64,000 nt of DNA from Udaeobacter sp025935755 (lineage in GTDB: Bacteria; Verrucomicrobiota; Verrucomicrobiia; Chthoniobacterales; UBA10450), in NCBI GenBank assembly GCA_036278715.1, contig DASUKN010000021.1, positions 6,339 through 70,338 of the forward strand. Direction: 5' to 3'. The number at the start of each line of letters is the position of its first letter. Position 1 is the stretch's first letter. The notes beneath the pieces are model-generated. The model searched no databases, was not told the DNA's origin, and saw nothing but the letters and a program-made list of their open reading frames with translations. Of this stretch, positions 17,224 through 26,131 are shown one piece after another. The translations under genes were made by a program, and so were the position numbers.

Positions 17224-18309
17224 ATGAAAATCGCTGGAGCTTGCGTCGCCAATTGCTTCTTTGCGTTCCTGCTCTTTAATGCTGCGGCGTCGGCGCCTGC
17301 CGCGGAAGCCGACCAGTCTAGTACCCCGGTAGAGAAAAAGCGCGCCCAAAACAATCCAAAGATGGAAACAAAAAAAATCGGACTCGTGATTCACGGCGGC
17401 GCCGGAACGATCGAGCGCAGCAGCATGACACCGGAAAAAGAGGGTGAATATCGCGCAGGACTTGAGCGGGCGTTGGGTGCTGGCTACGAAATTCTCAAGC
17501 GCGGCGGATTGAGCCTCGACGCAGTAGAAGCGGCTGTGCGTGTACTTGAGGACGATCCACATTTCAACGCCGGGCGCGGTTCTGTATTCACCAGCGCCGG
17601 CACAAACGAGATGGACGCATCCATCATGGATGGGAAAACGCTGGGAGCCGGTGCGGTTGGAAGCGTGAAACACATTAAGAACCCAATCGTTCTCGCGCGG
17701 CTGGTGATGGAAAAATCTCCGCATGTCATGCTCGATTGCGCCGGCGCGGAAGCGTTCGCCAAAGCAAACGGGATAGAATTGGTAGATCAAAAATATTTCT
17801 TTACCCAGGAACGCTGGGACGCTCTGGAGAAAGTTAGAGCTGCCGAAAAACATCGCGCGAGCGGTGCCGGAAAGAGCTACATCATCACCGATCAGGATCG
17901 ACATGGCACAGTCGGGGCGGTTGCGCTTGATCAGGACGGTAATCTGGCGGCGGCAACTTCGACTGGCGGGATGACCAATAAAATGCCCGGACGAATCGGC
18001 GATACACCCGTTATTGGCGCCGGCACGTACGCGAACAATCAGACTTGTGCGGTTTCTTGTACCGGCGACGGCGAATACTTCATTCGGGTCGGAGCGGCGC
18101 ATGACGTTTCAGCTCTGATGCAATATCGCGGACTGAAACTGGAGGAAGCGGCACAGACTGCTCTCGACGCTGTGAAACAGCTGGGTGGCACGGGCGGCTT
18201 GATCGCAATCGACAAGAACGGTGAGATCGCGTTGCCATTTAACACAAACGGGATGTACCGCGGCTACGTCGATCCAAACGGCAAGCTGGTGGTGGAGATT
18301 TACAGGTGA
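17224..18309 (+). CDS. exported isoaspartyl peptidase/L-asparaginase, Ntn-hydrolase type
   Basis: A 361-residue precursor with an N-terminal signal peptide (residues 1-27, ending AAASAPAAEA). The Ntn-hydrolase core begins IGLVIHGGAGTIER. Autocleavage should occur before Thr229 in DRHGTVGAVALD, giving alpha and beta chains. The GNLAAATSTGGMTNK and GDTPVIGAGTYA segments are family hallmarks. These enzymes remove isoaspartyl dipeptides and some hydrolyse asparagine. Family members are often cytoplasmic; the signal peptide here suggests periplasmic turnover of damaged peptides. Length without the signal (~335) is typical. Confidence 0.92.
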   Translation: MKIAGACVANCFFAFLLFNAAASAPAAEADQSSTPVEKKRAQNNPKMETKKIGLVIHGGAGTIERSSMTPEKEGEYRAGLERALGAGYEILKRGGLSLDAVEAAVRVLEDDPHFNAGRGSVFTSAGTNEMDASIMDGKTLGAGAVGSVKHIKNPIVLARLVMEKSPHVMLDCAGAEAFAKANGIELVDQKYFFTQERWDALEKVRAAEKHRASGAGKSYIITDQDRHGTVGAVALDQDGNLAAATSTGGMTNKMPGRIGDTPVIGAGTYANNQTCAVSCTGDGEYFIRVGAAHDVSALMQYRGLKLEEAAQTALDAVKQLGGTGGLIAIDKNGEIALPFNTNGMYRGYVDPNGKLVVEIYR

Positions 18310-18332
18310 GCAGAGCTGCGACTAAGCTCACC

Positions 18333-18495
18333 GTCACACTGAGCGAAGCGCAGCGGAGTCGAAGGATCCCCGGCGCTAACGTGGAGTAATGCTTCGGGAT
18401 TTGATTCACTCACTGCCCGTTCGATCCGCCTGCGGCCCTCCCGTCTATGTCGCAGCTCCCCAAGCCCCTCCATTCTCGACTTCGCTCGGAATGAC
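18333..18495. repeat. dispersed palindromic element, family A copy 1
   Basis: The element opens GTCACACTGAGCGAAGCG and closes CTTCGCTCGGAATGAC, an imperfect inverted repeat around a ~130-base centre. Its centre, including TTTGATTCACTCAC and GCCTGCGGCC, matches the centre of the copy at 33930-34078. It fills most of the 237-base gap before the glycosyltransferase gene. Confidence 0.8.
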
Positions 18496-18546
18496 AGGTT
18501 GCTTCCGGCTTCAACTGTTCAACTTTTCAACGCTTTAACGATCCTC

Positions 18547-19260
18547 ATGCCGCCAGCATTTTCCATCGTCATTCCTTGTTTCAACGAAGAGGCACGCATC
18601 GGTCAGACGCTCCGAGTCACGCTCGATTATCTCGCTGCCAATGCACCGGACAGCGAATTGATCGTCGTGAATGACGGATCGACCGATGGAACGGGCGCAA
18701 TCGCGCGAGAAAAATTGGAGTCAGCGCGCGTCGCCGCACGTTTGCTGGAAAATTTTCCGAACCGCGGAAAGGGCGCAGCTGTGCGCACCGGATTGCTTGC
18801 TGCGCAAATGCCGATTGGAGTTTTTTCCGACGCGGACCTTTCCACACCACTTGAGGAGACGCCGAAGCTGATCGGACCAATCGCAAATGGCGAAGTTGAT
18901 ATCGCATTTGGCTCGCGCGCTCTGGATCGCAACTTGATCGGGGTGCATCAACCGTGGCGGCGAGAACAGGCCGGCCGCGTTTTCAATCTGCTGGTGCGGT
19001 TTTCTACCGGATTGCCTTTCTGGGATACGCAATGCGGATTCAAAGCGTTCCGGCTTGAAACGTGCCGGCCGATACTCGAAGCGGCACAGATCGAAGGCTT
19101 CGCGTTCGATGTTGAGCTGCTTTATCTCGCACATCGGGCCGGTTTGCGGATTCGCGAAGTTCCAGTGCGTTGGAATCATGCCGAGGGCAGCAAAGTCAGC
19201 TTTTTCCGCGATAGCCTGCGCATGCTGCGTGAAGTCATCACGCTACGCGCGAAGTCATAA
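18547..19260 (+). CDS. family 2 glycosyltransferase, dolichyl-phosphate mannose/glucose synthase type
   Basis: A 237-residue soluble GT-A fold transferase. The start at 18547 begins MPPAFSIVIPCFNEEARIG; the open frame upstream lies in repeat DNA. The nucleotide-binding loop VNDGSTDG is at residues 41-48, NRGKGAAVRTG follows near 72-82, and the metal-binding DAD is at 95-97. FWDTQCGFKAFR and VPVRWNHAEGSKV match the DPM1/ALG5-like group, which makes lipid-phosphate-linked sugars for envelope glycans. No C-terminal membrane helices are present. The acceptor and sugar cannot be read from sequence. Confidence 0.88.
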   Translation: MPPAFSIVIPCFNEEARIGQTLRVTLDYLAANAPDSELIVVNDGSTDGTGAIAREKLESARVAARLLENFPNRGKGAAVRTGLLAAQMPIGVFSDADLSTPLEETPKLIGPIANGEVDIAFGSRALDRNLIGVHQPWRREQAGRVFNLLVRFSTGLPFWDTQCGFKAFRLETCRPILEAAQIEGFAFDVELLYLAHRAGLRIREVPVRWNHAEGSKVSFFRDSLRMLREVITLRAKS

Positions 19261-19463
19261 TCATGATGTCCAGGTGGAACGCATTGTTCTCAATGTGTTG
19301 ACTATTGCAGCTTTGCCGCATGGCTTTTGATGCGGGCGCTTGCAACAAATTATTGGCCTTCGGCACGGACATCATCTTCGGAGAAGACGGTCCACCTGCT
19401 GCGTCCCTTTTCTTTATTGCGAGGACATCTAAATTAATTGTTCCGCGTTTCCGGTTTTACTTC

Positions 19464-22400
19464 ATGCAGTCCTATAAATTTCATCCCGCAGTCGCCCGGT
19501 GGTTCGAACAGACATTCGGTTCACCGACCGAACCGCAAATGCGCGGTTGGCCGGCTATTCAATCCGGCCGGCACACGTTGATTTCTGCGCCCACCGGCTC
19601 GGGCAAAACACTTGCCGCGTTTCTCGCATCTCTCGATGCATTGTTTCGACAAGCTGCGGAACGTCATTTGCCTGACGAGACGCAAGTCGTTTACGTGTCA
19701 CCGCTCAAGGCGTTGAGCAATGACATTCGAAAGAATCTACAGGAACCGCTGACCGGGATTCGCGCTTTATTGGGCGAAGCAAATGGCCGCGCTATTGATG
19801 TTCGAGCCGAAGTGCGCACCGGCGATACGACTGCGGCGCAGCGACAGGCGCTCATCAAAAAGCCGCCGCATATTCTGGTTACCACGCCGGAGTCGCTTTA
19901 TCTGCTGCTTACGTCCGAATCCGGCCGGGGCATGTTGCGCACAGTCCGCACACTGATCCTTGATGAGATCCATGCAGTCGTAGACGACCGTCGCGGCGCA
20001 CACCTTGCGCTCAGCGTGGAGCGTTTGGCTGCATTAGTGGAAGGACCACTGCAGCGGATCGGTCTATCGGCAACGCAGAAACCAATCGAAGAAGTGGCCC
20101 GTTTCCTGGTAGGCGCTCGGGCCGTGGAGGCACTTGGAAATCCCCGTTGCGAGACCATCGATATCGACCATCGACGTGAGTTGGATCTGGCGATTGAAAT
20201 TCCGAAATCGCCATTGGAAGCGGTGATGTCGAACGAAATTTGGGAGGAAGTTTACTCTCGTCTTGCCGAATTAATTCAGGCGCACCGAACCACCCTGGTT
20301 TTTGTGAACACCCGCCGCATGGCAGAACGCGTCACGCATCACCTGAGCGAGTTGTTAGGCGCCGATGCTGTTACTTCGCATCACGGAAGTCTTTCTGCAA
20401 AACTACGTCTGGACGCGGAAGACCGTTTGAAGCGTGGTGAATTGAAAGCGCTGGTCGCTACCGCCTCGCTGGAGTTGGGGATTGATATTGGCTCCGTCGA
20501 TCTCGTTTGCCAACTGGGCACGACCCGCTCCATCGCCACATTGCTGCAACGCGTTGGCCGCGCCGAGCATAAGAGGGGCGGTTTGCCAAAAGGTCGAATT
20601 TTTCCGCTGAGTCGCGATGAGTTAGTCGAGTGCGCGGCGTTGCTGCGTTGCGTTCATCGGGGCGAGCTCGACCGCCTGTTTATTCCCGAAAAACCATTGG
20701 ACGTGCTCGCGCAGCAACTGGTTGCCGCAGCTTCGACGCAGGACTGGGACGAGAATGAATTCTTTGAACTAGTTCGGTCAGCCTGGCCGTACCGCAATCT
20801 CACGCGTGTTGAGTTCGACCAGGTTGTAACCATGCTTGCCGAAGGTTTCAGCACCAAGCGCGGACGGCGTTCAGCGTTGATTCATCATGACTCTATCAAT
20901 CACCGTTTGCGCGGCCGGCGTGGAGCGCGACTGACCGCCCTCACATCCGGCGGCGCGATCCCTGATAATGCTGATTATCGAGTCATTCTCGAGCCGTCGG
21001 AAACCTTCGTCGGTACCGTCAACGAAGATTTCGCCGTTGAAAGTCTCGCTGGAGATATTTTCCAACTTGGAAACGCATCGTGGCGGATCCTGCGGGTAAA
21101 TTCCGGCGTCGTTCGGGTGGAGGACGCAAAAGGTCAGCCGCCGGGCATTCCATTTTGGCTGGGCGAAGCTCCTGCGCGAACCAACGAGCTTTCGACTGCG
21201 GTTTCCAATTTGCGGACGGAAATCGAAAACCGTTTGTCTGAAGGCGAAGCTGACAGCTCCCGAGGTAAAGTCCAAGACTGGCTTGGAAAAGAATTCCAGT
21301 TGCGACCACAGGCCGGGGAACAAGTTTCCGCGTATCTTAGAGACGCATATCGTTCGTTAGGCGCAATTCCCTCACAGCAAACGCTGGTGCTGGAGCGCTT
21401 CTTCGACGAATCGGGCGGTATGCAGCTCGTTTTGCATGCGCCTTTCGGCAGTCGAATCAATCGCGCCTGGGGTCTGGCCTTGCGAAAGCGGTTTTGCCGT
21501 TCATTCAATTTCGAGCTGCAGGCTGCAGCGACCGATGATGCGATCGTGATTTCTCTCGGTACACAGCATTCGTTCCCGCTCGACGAAGTTTTTCGGTATC
21601 TCAATTCCAAAACAGTGCGCGACGTTTTGGTGCAAGCGTTGCTCGATGCGCCAATGTTTACGATTCGCTGGCGCTGGAACGCAACGCGTTCGCTTGCCGT
21701 ACCGCGTTTCCGCGGTGGATCGAAAATTGCCGCGCCGCTGCAACGGATGGAATCGGAAAATCTTTTGGCGGCAGTGTTTCCTGATCAGCTCGCATGCCTG
21801 GAGCACATCGTAGGTGATCGCGAGATCCCGGATCATCCATTAGTGAAGCAGACGATTGATGATTGCCTCACCGAAGCGATGGACATCGATGGATTGGAGG
21901 AAGTCTTGCGCAAAATCGAGTCCGGCCAGATTCGTTGCATCGCGCGCGATTTGCCCGAACCGTCGCCGCTCGCAGCCGAGATTCTGAATGCGCGGCCGTA
22001 CGCATTTCTGGATAATGCGCCCTTGGAAGAACGCCGGACGCAGGCGGTTTACACGCGGCGCGCTTCGGAAAGAAACGGCAACGACAAGTTAGGCATCCTC
22101 GACCCGGCTGCTATCGAAAAGGTCAAAGCGGAAGCATGGCCCAGGGCAACAAACGCCGATGAATTGCATGACGCGCTGATGTTGATCGGCCTAATGACGG
22201 AGCAGGAGATTCATCGAAGCGCGAGCGGCGAGACTGGCGCGAGCCTCCAGGTTACGCAGTCACACGAAGGCAAGCGGGAGGCATGCGCTATCTTTGATGG
22301 CGACAGCCGAGGAGGGCCTGGCTTACTTAACGAACTCGTTGCCGCTAACCGGGCAAAGCGACTCGCAATCGGCACGCAGCATTCGAACGGCCGCGAGGTT

Positions 22401-24104
22401 TTGGAGTGCGGCGCTACCGCTCCGCTTTCAAATGGCGACGCAGTTCCGGAAGAGCGCCGGAGCACCGGCGCACTTCAAAACGCCGAAGCAGCTAAGACGT
22501 TTTACGTTGCTTCGGAACGATTACCGCTCCTCCAGGCGGTCTATCCGAACGCTATCTTTGATCTGCGATGTGTTTTACCCGATTCACTGGTTGGAAAAAC
22601 GTGGGAACGTGCAGATGCGATTCGCGAATTGGTTCGTGGTCGCATGGAGGTTTGCGGGCCGATTACCGCCAGGGAACTCGCTGATGCACTGGTTTTGGAA
22701 CAACTCGAAATTGACGCGGCGCTGCTGGCACTGGAAGCCGAAGGTTTCGTGTTGCGCGGCAAATTCCGTCCGGGCGCGACTGTAGAGGCGACGCCCTCGT
22801 CGGCTGATGTCGCGGGGACGCCCCGGTCGCAGAGCCATGATATCGAGCGCGCCGAGTCTACGGAGCAAGAATGGTGTGATCGAAGGTTGTTGGCTCGAAT
22901 TCATCGCCTAACGATCGATCGATTGCGCGCTGAGATTCAGCCGGTTTCCATTCATGATTTCTATCGTTTTCTTTTCGCATGGCAGCGCGCGGATCGGGAA
23001 CATCAGGTAGAAGGTTTGGAAGGGTTGCAATCCGTCCTGGAACAGCTCGATGGTTGCGAGCTGCCGCTGGCTGCCTGGGAATCGGGGGTGCTTCCTGCAC
23101 GCGTAGCTGATTATGATCCTGAATGGCTCGACCGATTATGTTTTTCCGGTCGCATTGGGTGGGGACGTTTAAGCGTCCCCCAAAATCCAAACGGACGAGC
23201 GTCGGCGCCGTTGCGAACCAGTCCGATCGCGCTTTACCTGCGCGAAAATCTCGCCCATTGGCTCGCATTGACCCAGCCGAGCCCGGCAATCGAACTTCCG
23301 GTCAGCAGTCAGGCTGTGTTCGAAGCACTGCAAAATGGCGGCGCGCTTTTCTTCAGCGAATTGGTCAATCGAAGTGCCTTGTTGCCTTCCCAGGTTGAAG
23401 AGGCTTTGTCCCAACTTGCCGCGCTTGGTCTGGTGACTGCAGACAGTTTCGACGGATTACGCGCTCTTCTAGTTCCATCCAATAAACGCCCGACCTTTGG
23501 TCGAACTGTGTCAAAGCGCCGCCGGAGAACCAACCTGGCCAGTATCGAGTTTGCAGGCCGCTGGTCGTTGTTGCCAAGGAGCGGCGGCTTTGCAGCTAGC
23601 GAAACTCTGAACGGAAGCACGCGGGAAGCGGCGATCGAAAAATTCGCACGCGTATTGCTGCGTCGATATGGGATTGTTTTCCGGCGGTTGCTCGAACGCG
23701 AAAGTTTTCCTGTTACGTGGTACGAGCTTGGGCGCGTTTATCGGCGATTAGAGGCAAGGGGAGAAATTCGCGGCGGATATTTCGTTGGCGGAGTGAGCGG
23801 CGAACAATTCGCGTTGCCAGAGGCGATCGGTCTGTTGCGAGCGATCCGCAAAAGCTCTTCAACTCACGACCCGGTCACGTTGAGCGCCGCTGATCCCTTG
23901 AACTTGCAAGGTATCCTCACGCCGGGAGCGCGCATCGCCGCGTTCACCGGGAATCGGCTGCTGTTTCGCAATGGACTGCCTGTTGCTGCTCTCGAATCAC
24001 GCGAAATTCGAAAGTTGTCCGACGAAAATATCTCTGACACGCAGATCGAAAACGCGCTTCGAATCGGCAGGCTGCGACCGTCTTTGCGGCCGTACTATAA
24101 ATAA
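19464..24104 (+). CDS. lhr: Lhr-type superfamily 2 ATP-dependent helicase
   Basis: A 1546-residue protein close to E. coli Lhr (1538). It starts at ATG 19464 (MQSYKFHPAVARWFEQTFG); the upstream open codons are not conserved. Walker A APTGSGKT is at residues 42-49, the DEIH box at 167-170, the SAT motif in IGLSATQ, and the helicase C domain ends in QRVGRAEHKRGG. A winged-helix and Lhr core region follows, then the large C-terminal domain. Lhr unwinds DNA with 3'-5' polarity and is linked to DNA repair. It is odd because palindromic repeats have entered the frame at about residues 924-941, 978-1006 and 1105-1122, separating conserved pieces such as LLNELVAANRAKRLAI and WCDRRLLARIHR. The frame is intact throughout. 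Confidence 0.93.
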   Translation: MQSYKFHPAVARWFEQTFGSPTEPQMRGWPAIQSGRHTLISAPTGSGKTLAAFLASLDALFRQAAERHLPDETQVVYVSPLKALSNDIRKNLQEPLTGIRALLGEANGRAIDVRAEVRTGDTTAAQRQALIKKPPHILVTTPESLYLLLTSESGRGMLRTVRTLILDEIHAVVDDRRGAHLALSVERLAALVEGPLQRIGLSATQKPIEEVARFLVGARAVEALGNPRCETIDIDHRRELDLAIEIPKSPLEAVMSNEIWEEVYSRLAELIQAHRTTLVFVNTRRMAERVTHHLSELLGADAVTSHHGSLSAKLRLDAEDRLKRGELKALVATASLELGIDIGSVDLVCQLGTTRSIATLLQRVGRAEHKRGGLPKGRIFPLSRDELVECAALLRCVHRGELDRLFIPEKPLDVLAQQLVAAASTQDWDENEFFELVRSAWPYRNLTRVEFDQVVTMLAEGFSTKRGRRSALIHHDSINHRLRGRRGARLTALTSGGAIPDNADYRVILEPSETFVGTVNEDFAVESLAGDIFQLGNASWRILRVNSGVVRVEDAKGQPPGIPFWLGEAPARTNELSTAVSNLRTEIENRLSEGEADSSRGKVQDWLGKEFQLRPQAGEQVSAYLRDAYRSLGAIPSQQTLVLERFFDESGGMQLVLHAPFGSRINRAWGLALRKRFCRSFNFELQAAATDDAIVISLGTQHSFPLDEVFRYLNSKTVRDVLVQALLDAPMFTIRWRWNATRSLAVPRFRGGSKIAAPLQRMESENLLAAVFPDQLACLEHIVGDREIPDHPLVKQTIDDCLTEAMDIDGLEEVLRKIESGQIRCIARDLPEPSPLAAEILNARPYAFLDNAPLEERRTQAVYTRRASERNGNDKLGILDPAAIEKVKAEAWPRATNADELHDALMLIGLMTEQEIHRSASGETGASLQVTQSHEGKREACAIFDGDSRGGPGLLNELVAANRAKRLAIGTQHSNGREVLECGATAPLSNGDAVPEERRSTGALQNAEAAKTFYVASERLPLLQAVYPNAIFDLRCVLPDSLVGKTWERADAIRELVRGRMEVCGPITARELADALVLEQLEIDAALLALEAEGFVLRGKFRPGATVEATPSSADVAGTPRSQSHDIERAESTEQEWCDRRLLARIHRLTIDRLRAEIQPVSIHDFYRFLFAWQRADREHQVEGLEGLQSVLEQLDGCELPLAAWESGVLPARVADYDPEWLDRLCFSGRIGWGRLSVPQNPNGRASAPLRTSPIALYLRENLAHWLALTQPSPAIELPVSSQAVFEALQNGGALFFSELVNRSALLPSQVEEALSQLAALGLVTADSFDGLRALLVPSNKRPTFGRTVSKRRRRTNLASIEFAGRWSLLPRSGGFAASETLNGSTREAAIEKFARVLLRRYGIVFRRLLERESFPVTWYELGRVYRRLEARGEIRGGYFVGGVSGEQFALPEAIGLLRAIRKSSSTHDPVTLSAADPLNLQGILTPGARIAAFTGNRLLFRNGLPVAALESREIRKLSDENISDTQIENALRIGRLRPSLRPYYK
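22236..22289 (+). repeat. in-frame palindromic element 1 in lhr
   Basis: GGCGCGAGCCTCC at 22236-22248 pairs imperfectly with GGGAGGCATGCGCT at 22276-22289. The encoded residues are Ser/Gly/Glu-rich and lack conservation, whereas TEQEI before and LLNELVAANR after look like native Lhr. Confidence 0.5.
22398..22481 (+). repeat. in-frame palindromic element 2 in lhr
   Basis: GTTTTGGAGTGCGG at 22398-22411 is inverted at 22468-22481 as GCGCACTTCAAAAC, 12 of 14. The element also holds a perfect inner hairpin, GCGCCGG/CCGGCGC at 22454-22471 with an AGCA loop. It adds about 28 residues to the protein without a stop or frameshift. Confidence 0.75.
22781..22832 (+). repeat. in-frame palindromic element 3 in lhr, TGTAG type
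   Basis: It starts TGTAGAGGCGACGCCCTCG, the same TGTAG opening seen in the REPs at the carA and mpl stop codons, and contains GGGGACGCCCC. It inserts a Thr/Ser/Pro/Asp-rich stretch between VLRGKFRPG and WCDRRLLARIHR. In this frame TGTAG is read as (ac)T GTA G, so no stop arises. Confidence 0.5.
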
Positions 24105-24111
24105 CCGCATT

Positions 24112-24237
24112 GTCATCCTGAGCGGAGCGAAGCGTAGTCGAAGGATCCCGCAGAGTCCGAATCAGGCACGCTTGTGAGTTCGCGTATCCCAACGTTTGAT
24201 TGTGAGATCCCTCGCCGTCTCCGCCGCTCGGATTGAC
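24112..24237. repeat. dispersed palindromic element, family A copy 2
   Basis: It opens GTCATCCTGAGCGGAGCG, seven bases after the lhr stop, and closes GCCGCTCGGATTGAC. It occupies nearly the whole 140-base convergent gap between lhr and the minus-strand gene at 24245. Its GAAGCGTAGTCGAAGGATCC block is shared with copy 1. Confidence 0.75.
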
Positions 24238-24244
24238 AGATCCG

Positions 24245-24646
24245 CTATTTCTTTACGATCTCTGCGTTCTCGATCATGGCGATGCCGCCGCGGTCGGCCA
24301 TTTTGCCTTTTAACGTGATCGTTTTGCCGCAGTACTCAGCCAGTTGATCGTTCATCGGCTTGTGTTCGCCGACCACCAGATATGCTTTGCCGTCGCTGAC
24401 AATCCCAACCGGGCCGCCGCTCTTGATGCATTTGGCCCCGCAGCTTTGCCCATGTTTCTCGCCGACAGCGTTGTGATCGACGTAGCACATCATATCGACG
24501 ACTTCGCCGGTCACTTCTTTCGAAGCCGCTGCGTCATCACTGTGCTCCTGTGCGATGGCGAAAGGAGCGACCGCGAACGCACCGATGAGCGTCGCAGTAA
24601 CCGCAATCTTCGTTACTGTAGGTTTACTGTTGATTGAATTAAACAT
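24245..24646 (-). CDS. exported Cys/His-containing conserved hypothetical protein
   Basis: A 133-residue protein with a signal peptide (cleavage near FAIAQ, about residue 33). The ~100-residue mature domain has VVDMMCYVDH, then GEKHGQSCGAKCIKSGGPVG, AYLVVGEHKPMND and a C-terminal ITLKGK...IENAEIV strand pair, an OB-like pattern. Three or four Cys with nearby His could bind metal or heme, or form disulfides; this is inference. Similar sequences occur in Acidobacteria and Verrucomicrobia but I know no assigned function. It is transcribed towards lhr and away from carA's end. Confidence 0.72.
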   Translation of the reverse strand: MFNSINSKPTVTKIAVTATLIGAFAVAPFAIAQEHSDDAAASKEVTGEVVDMMCYVDHNAVGEKHGQSCGAKCIKSGGPVGIVSDGKAYLVVGEHKPMNDQLAEYCGKTITLKGKMADRGGIAMIENAEIVKK

Positions 24647-24730
24647 GCGATCAATGTGGGCTGCTCGGCACCGCGGTCAATTCTAGCCGCTTCGCTGTGC
24701 GAAGCGCGGCCCCGAGTTTCTGCAGGTTCT

Positions 24731-24759
24731 CCGGCACGGCGGACACGGCGGTGGCTACA
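24731..24759 (-). repeat. TGTAG-type REP overlapping the carA stop codon
   Basis: On the minus strand the sequence reads TGTAGCCACCGCCGTGTCCG and then a GC-rich partial complement. The TAG in TGTAG is the carA stop codon. The layout matches the REP at the mpl stop (35510). Confidence 0.55.
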
Positions 24760-25900
24760 GCTGCTTCTCTATCAGCTCGGCGAACTGGTCGAAAAAGTAA
24801 GTCGCATCATGCGGGCCGGGCGCGGCTTCGGGATGATATTGGACGCTGAAGATCGGCAGTTTCTTGTGACGCATTCCTTCCACTGTGCCGTCGTTCAAGT
24901 TGATATGGGTTACTTCAACTTCCGAGGGGAGCGACTTGGAATCCACAGCGAACCCGTGATTCTGCGCCGTGATGGCCACTTTGCCAGTCAGCAAATCCTT
25001 GACGGGCTGATTCGCACCGCGATGGCCAAACTTCAATTTGAATGTCGATCCGCCGAAGGCGAACCCGAGAACCTGATGACCAAGGCAAATCCCGAAGATC
25101 GGTTTCTTACCCATCAAATCGTGTACGGTTTTGTGTGCGTAATCGAGGGCGGCGGGATCGCCGGGACCGTTGGAAAGAAAAATTCCATCGGGGTCGAGAC
25201 TCAGAACTTCTTCAGCCGCTGTGTGAGCGGGCACGACGGTCACTTCAAACCCCTTTTGCCGAAGCAGGCGCAAAATGTTTTGTTTGATGCCGTAATCGTA
25301 TGCGGCAATTCGGAAGCGTGTGGGCGGCAAGCTCTGCCGGCCTTCTCCATTCGGCGATTTTTGGATCGACCATGGCTCACTGAGTTTGTCTTCCGGATCC
25401 CAGCGATAGATTTTTTTCGTTGAGACTTCACGGACGTAATCCATTCCGATTACACCTGCGCCTTCGATTGCCATTCGTGTTGCTTCTTCATGCGCAATGT
25501 CTTCGGTCGTTAGGCAGGCTTTCATCGCGCCGCGGGTACGCAGATGCCGTGTGAGCGCGCGGGTATCGATTCCTTTCGCGCCGGGGATATTCCATTTCCG
25601 CAGATATTCATCGAGCGACATTTCCGAGCGCCAGTTGCTTGGCACTTCGGTCAGTTCTTCGATGATGAATCCACGCACGTGCGGTGACCGACTTTCCTGG
25701 TCGAGCGAATTGACGCCGTAGTTTCCTATCAATGGATACGTCATCGCTACAATTTGCCCGCGATAAGACGGATCGGTCAGCACCTCCTGGTAACCCGTCA
25801 TTGAGGTGTTGAAGCAAATCTCACCAACGCAGGTGCCGGTTGCCCCAAAAGATTCGCCCTCGAAATATCGGCCGTCTTCGAGAGCTATGAGTGTGCGCAC
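24755..25900 (-). CDS. carA: carbamoyl-phosphate synthase small subunit
   Basis: A 381-residue glutaminase subunit (E. coli 382) that releases ammonia from glutamine for carbamoyl phosphate, feeding pyrimidine and arginine synthesis. The N-terminal CPSase_sm domain has the hallmark GEICFNTSMTGYQEVLTDPS at residues about 26-45. The class I amidotransferase domain carries the nucleophile Cys272 in GICLGHQ and the catalytic pair His356/Glu358 in QYHPEA. The start ATG at 25900 gives MRTLIALEDG. The carB partner is not in this window. The gene is downstream of a 6S RNA with a strong terminator, so it probably has its own promoter in 25901-26090. Confidence 0.96.
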   Translation of the reverse strand: MRTLIALEDGRYFEGESFGATGTCVGEICFNTSMTGYQEVLTDPSYRGQIVAMTYPLIGNYGVNSLDQESRSPHVRGFIIEELTEVPSNWRSEMSLDEYLRKWNIPGAKGIDTRALTRHLRTRGAMKACLTTEDIAHEEATRMAIEGAGVIGMDYVREVSTKKIYRWDPEDKLSEPWSIQKSPNGEGRQSLPPTRFRIAAYDYGIKQNILRLLRQKGFEVTVVPAHTAAEEVLSLDPDGIFLSNGPGDPAALDYAHKTVHDLMGKKPIFGICLGHQVLGFAFGGSTFKLKFGHRGANQPVKDLLTGKVAITAQNHGFAVDSKSLPSEVEVTHINLNDGTVEGMRHKKLPIFSVQYHPEAAPGPHDATYFFDQFAELIEKQL

Positions 25901-25983
25901 GTCACCGCGCAGTATCGAGGTTCTGACTAAATTTTCAAATTAGTTGAAGCAGTGAAGCAGACAATCCTGTCTGCGGGATTGTG

Positions 25984-26031
25984 TGGAGGGGCGAGCTCCC
26001 GCGAGCCCGGCGTCGCAGGAGCTCTTCCCTC
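25984..26031. repeat. palindromic element upstream of carA
   Basis: GGAGGGGCGAGCTCC at 25984-25998 pairs with GGAGCTCTTCCCTCC at 26017-26031, 13 of 15. It is followed by CCTTGGCTGCTCGTT, almost the same as CCTTGGTTGCTCGTT at 8724-8738, so it belongs to the dispersed repeat population. Confidence 0.6.
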
Positions 26032-26090
26032 CCTTGGCTGCTCGTTAAACATGACATTCGTTCTGGAACCCGTTAAGGTTTGGCTCCAAC

Positions 26091-26125
26091 AAAAAAACCC
26101 GGATCGAACATTTCGATCCGGGTTT
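26091..26125 (-). terminator. ssrS: Rho-independent terminator after 6S RNA
   Basis: On the minus strand AAACCCGGATCGAA pairs with TTCGATCCGGGTTT around a tiny loop and runs into TTTTTTT. It begins about seven bases after the 3' closing strand of the 6S RNA and is one of the strongest intrinsic terminators in the window. Confidence 0.9.
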
Positions 26126-26131
26126 CAAATA

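Noticed and set aside
23158..23182. GGGGACGTTTAAGCGTCCCC hairpin in lhr as a fourth insertion
   Set aside because: The encoded WGRLSVP and the following SPIALYLRE look like native Lhr sequence, so the palindrome is probably fortuitous.
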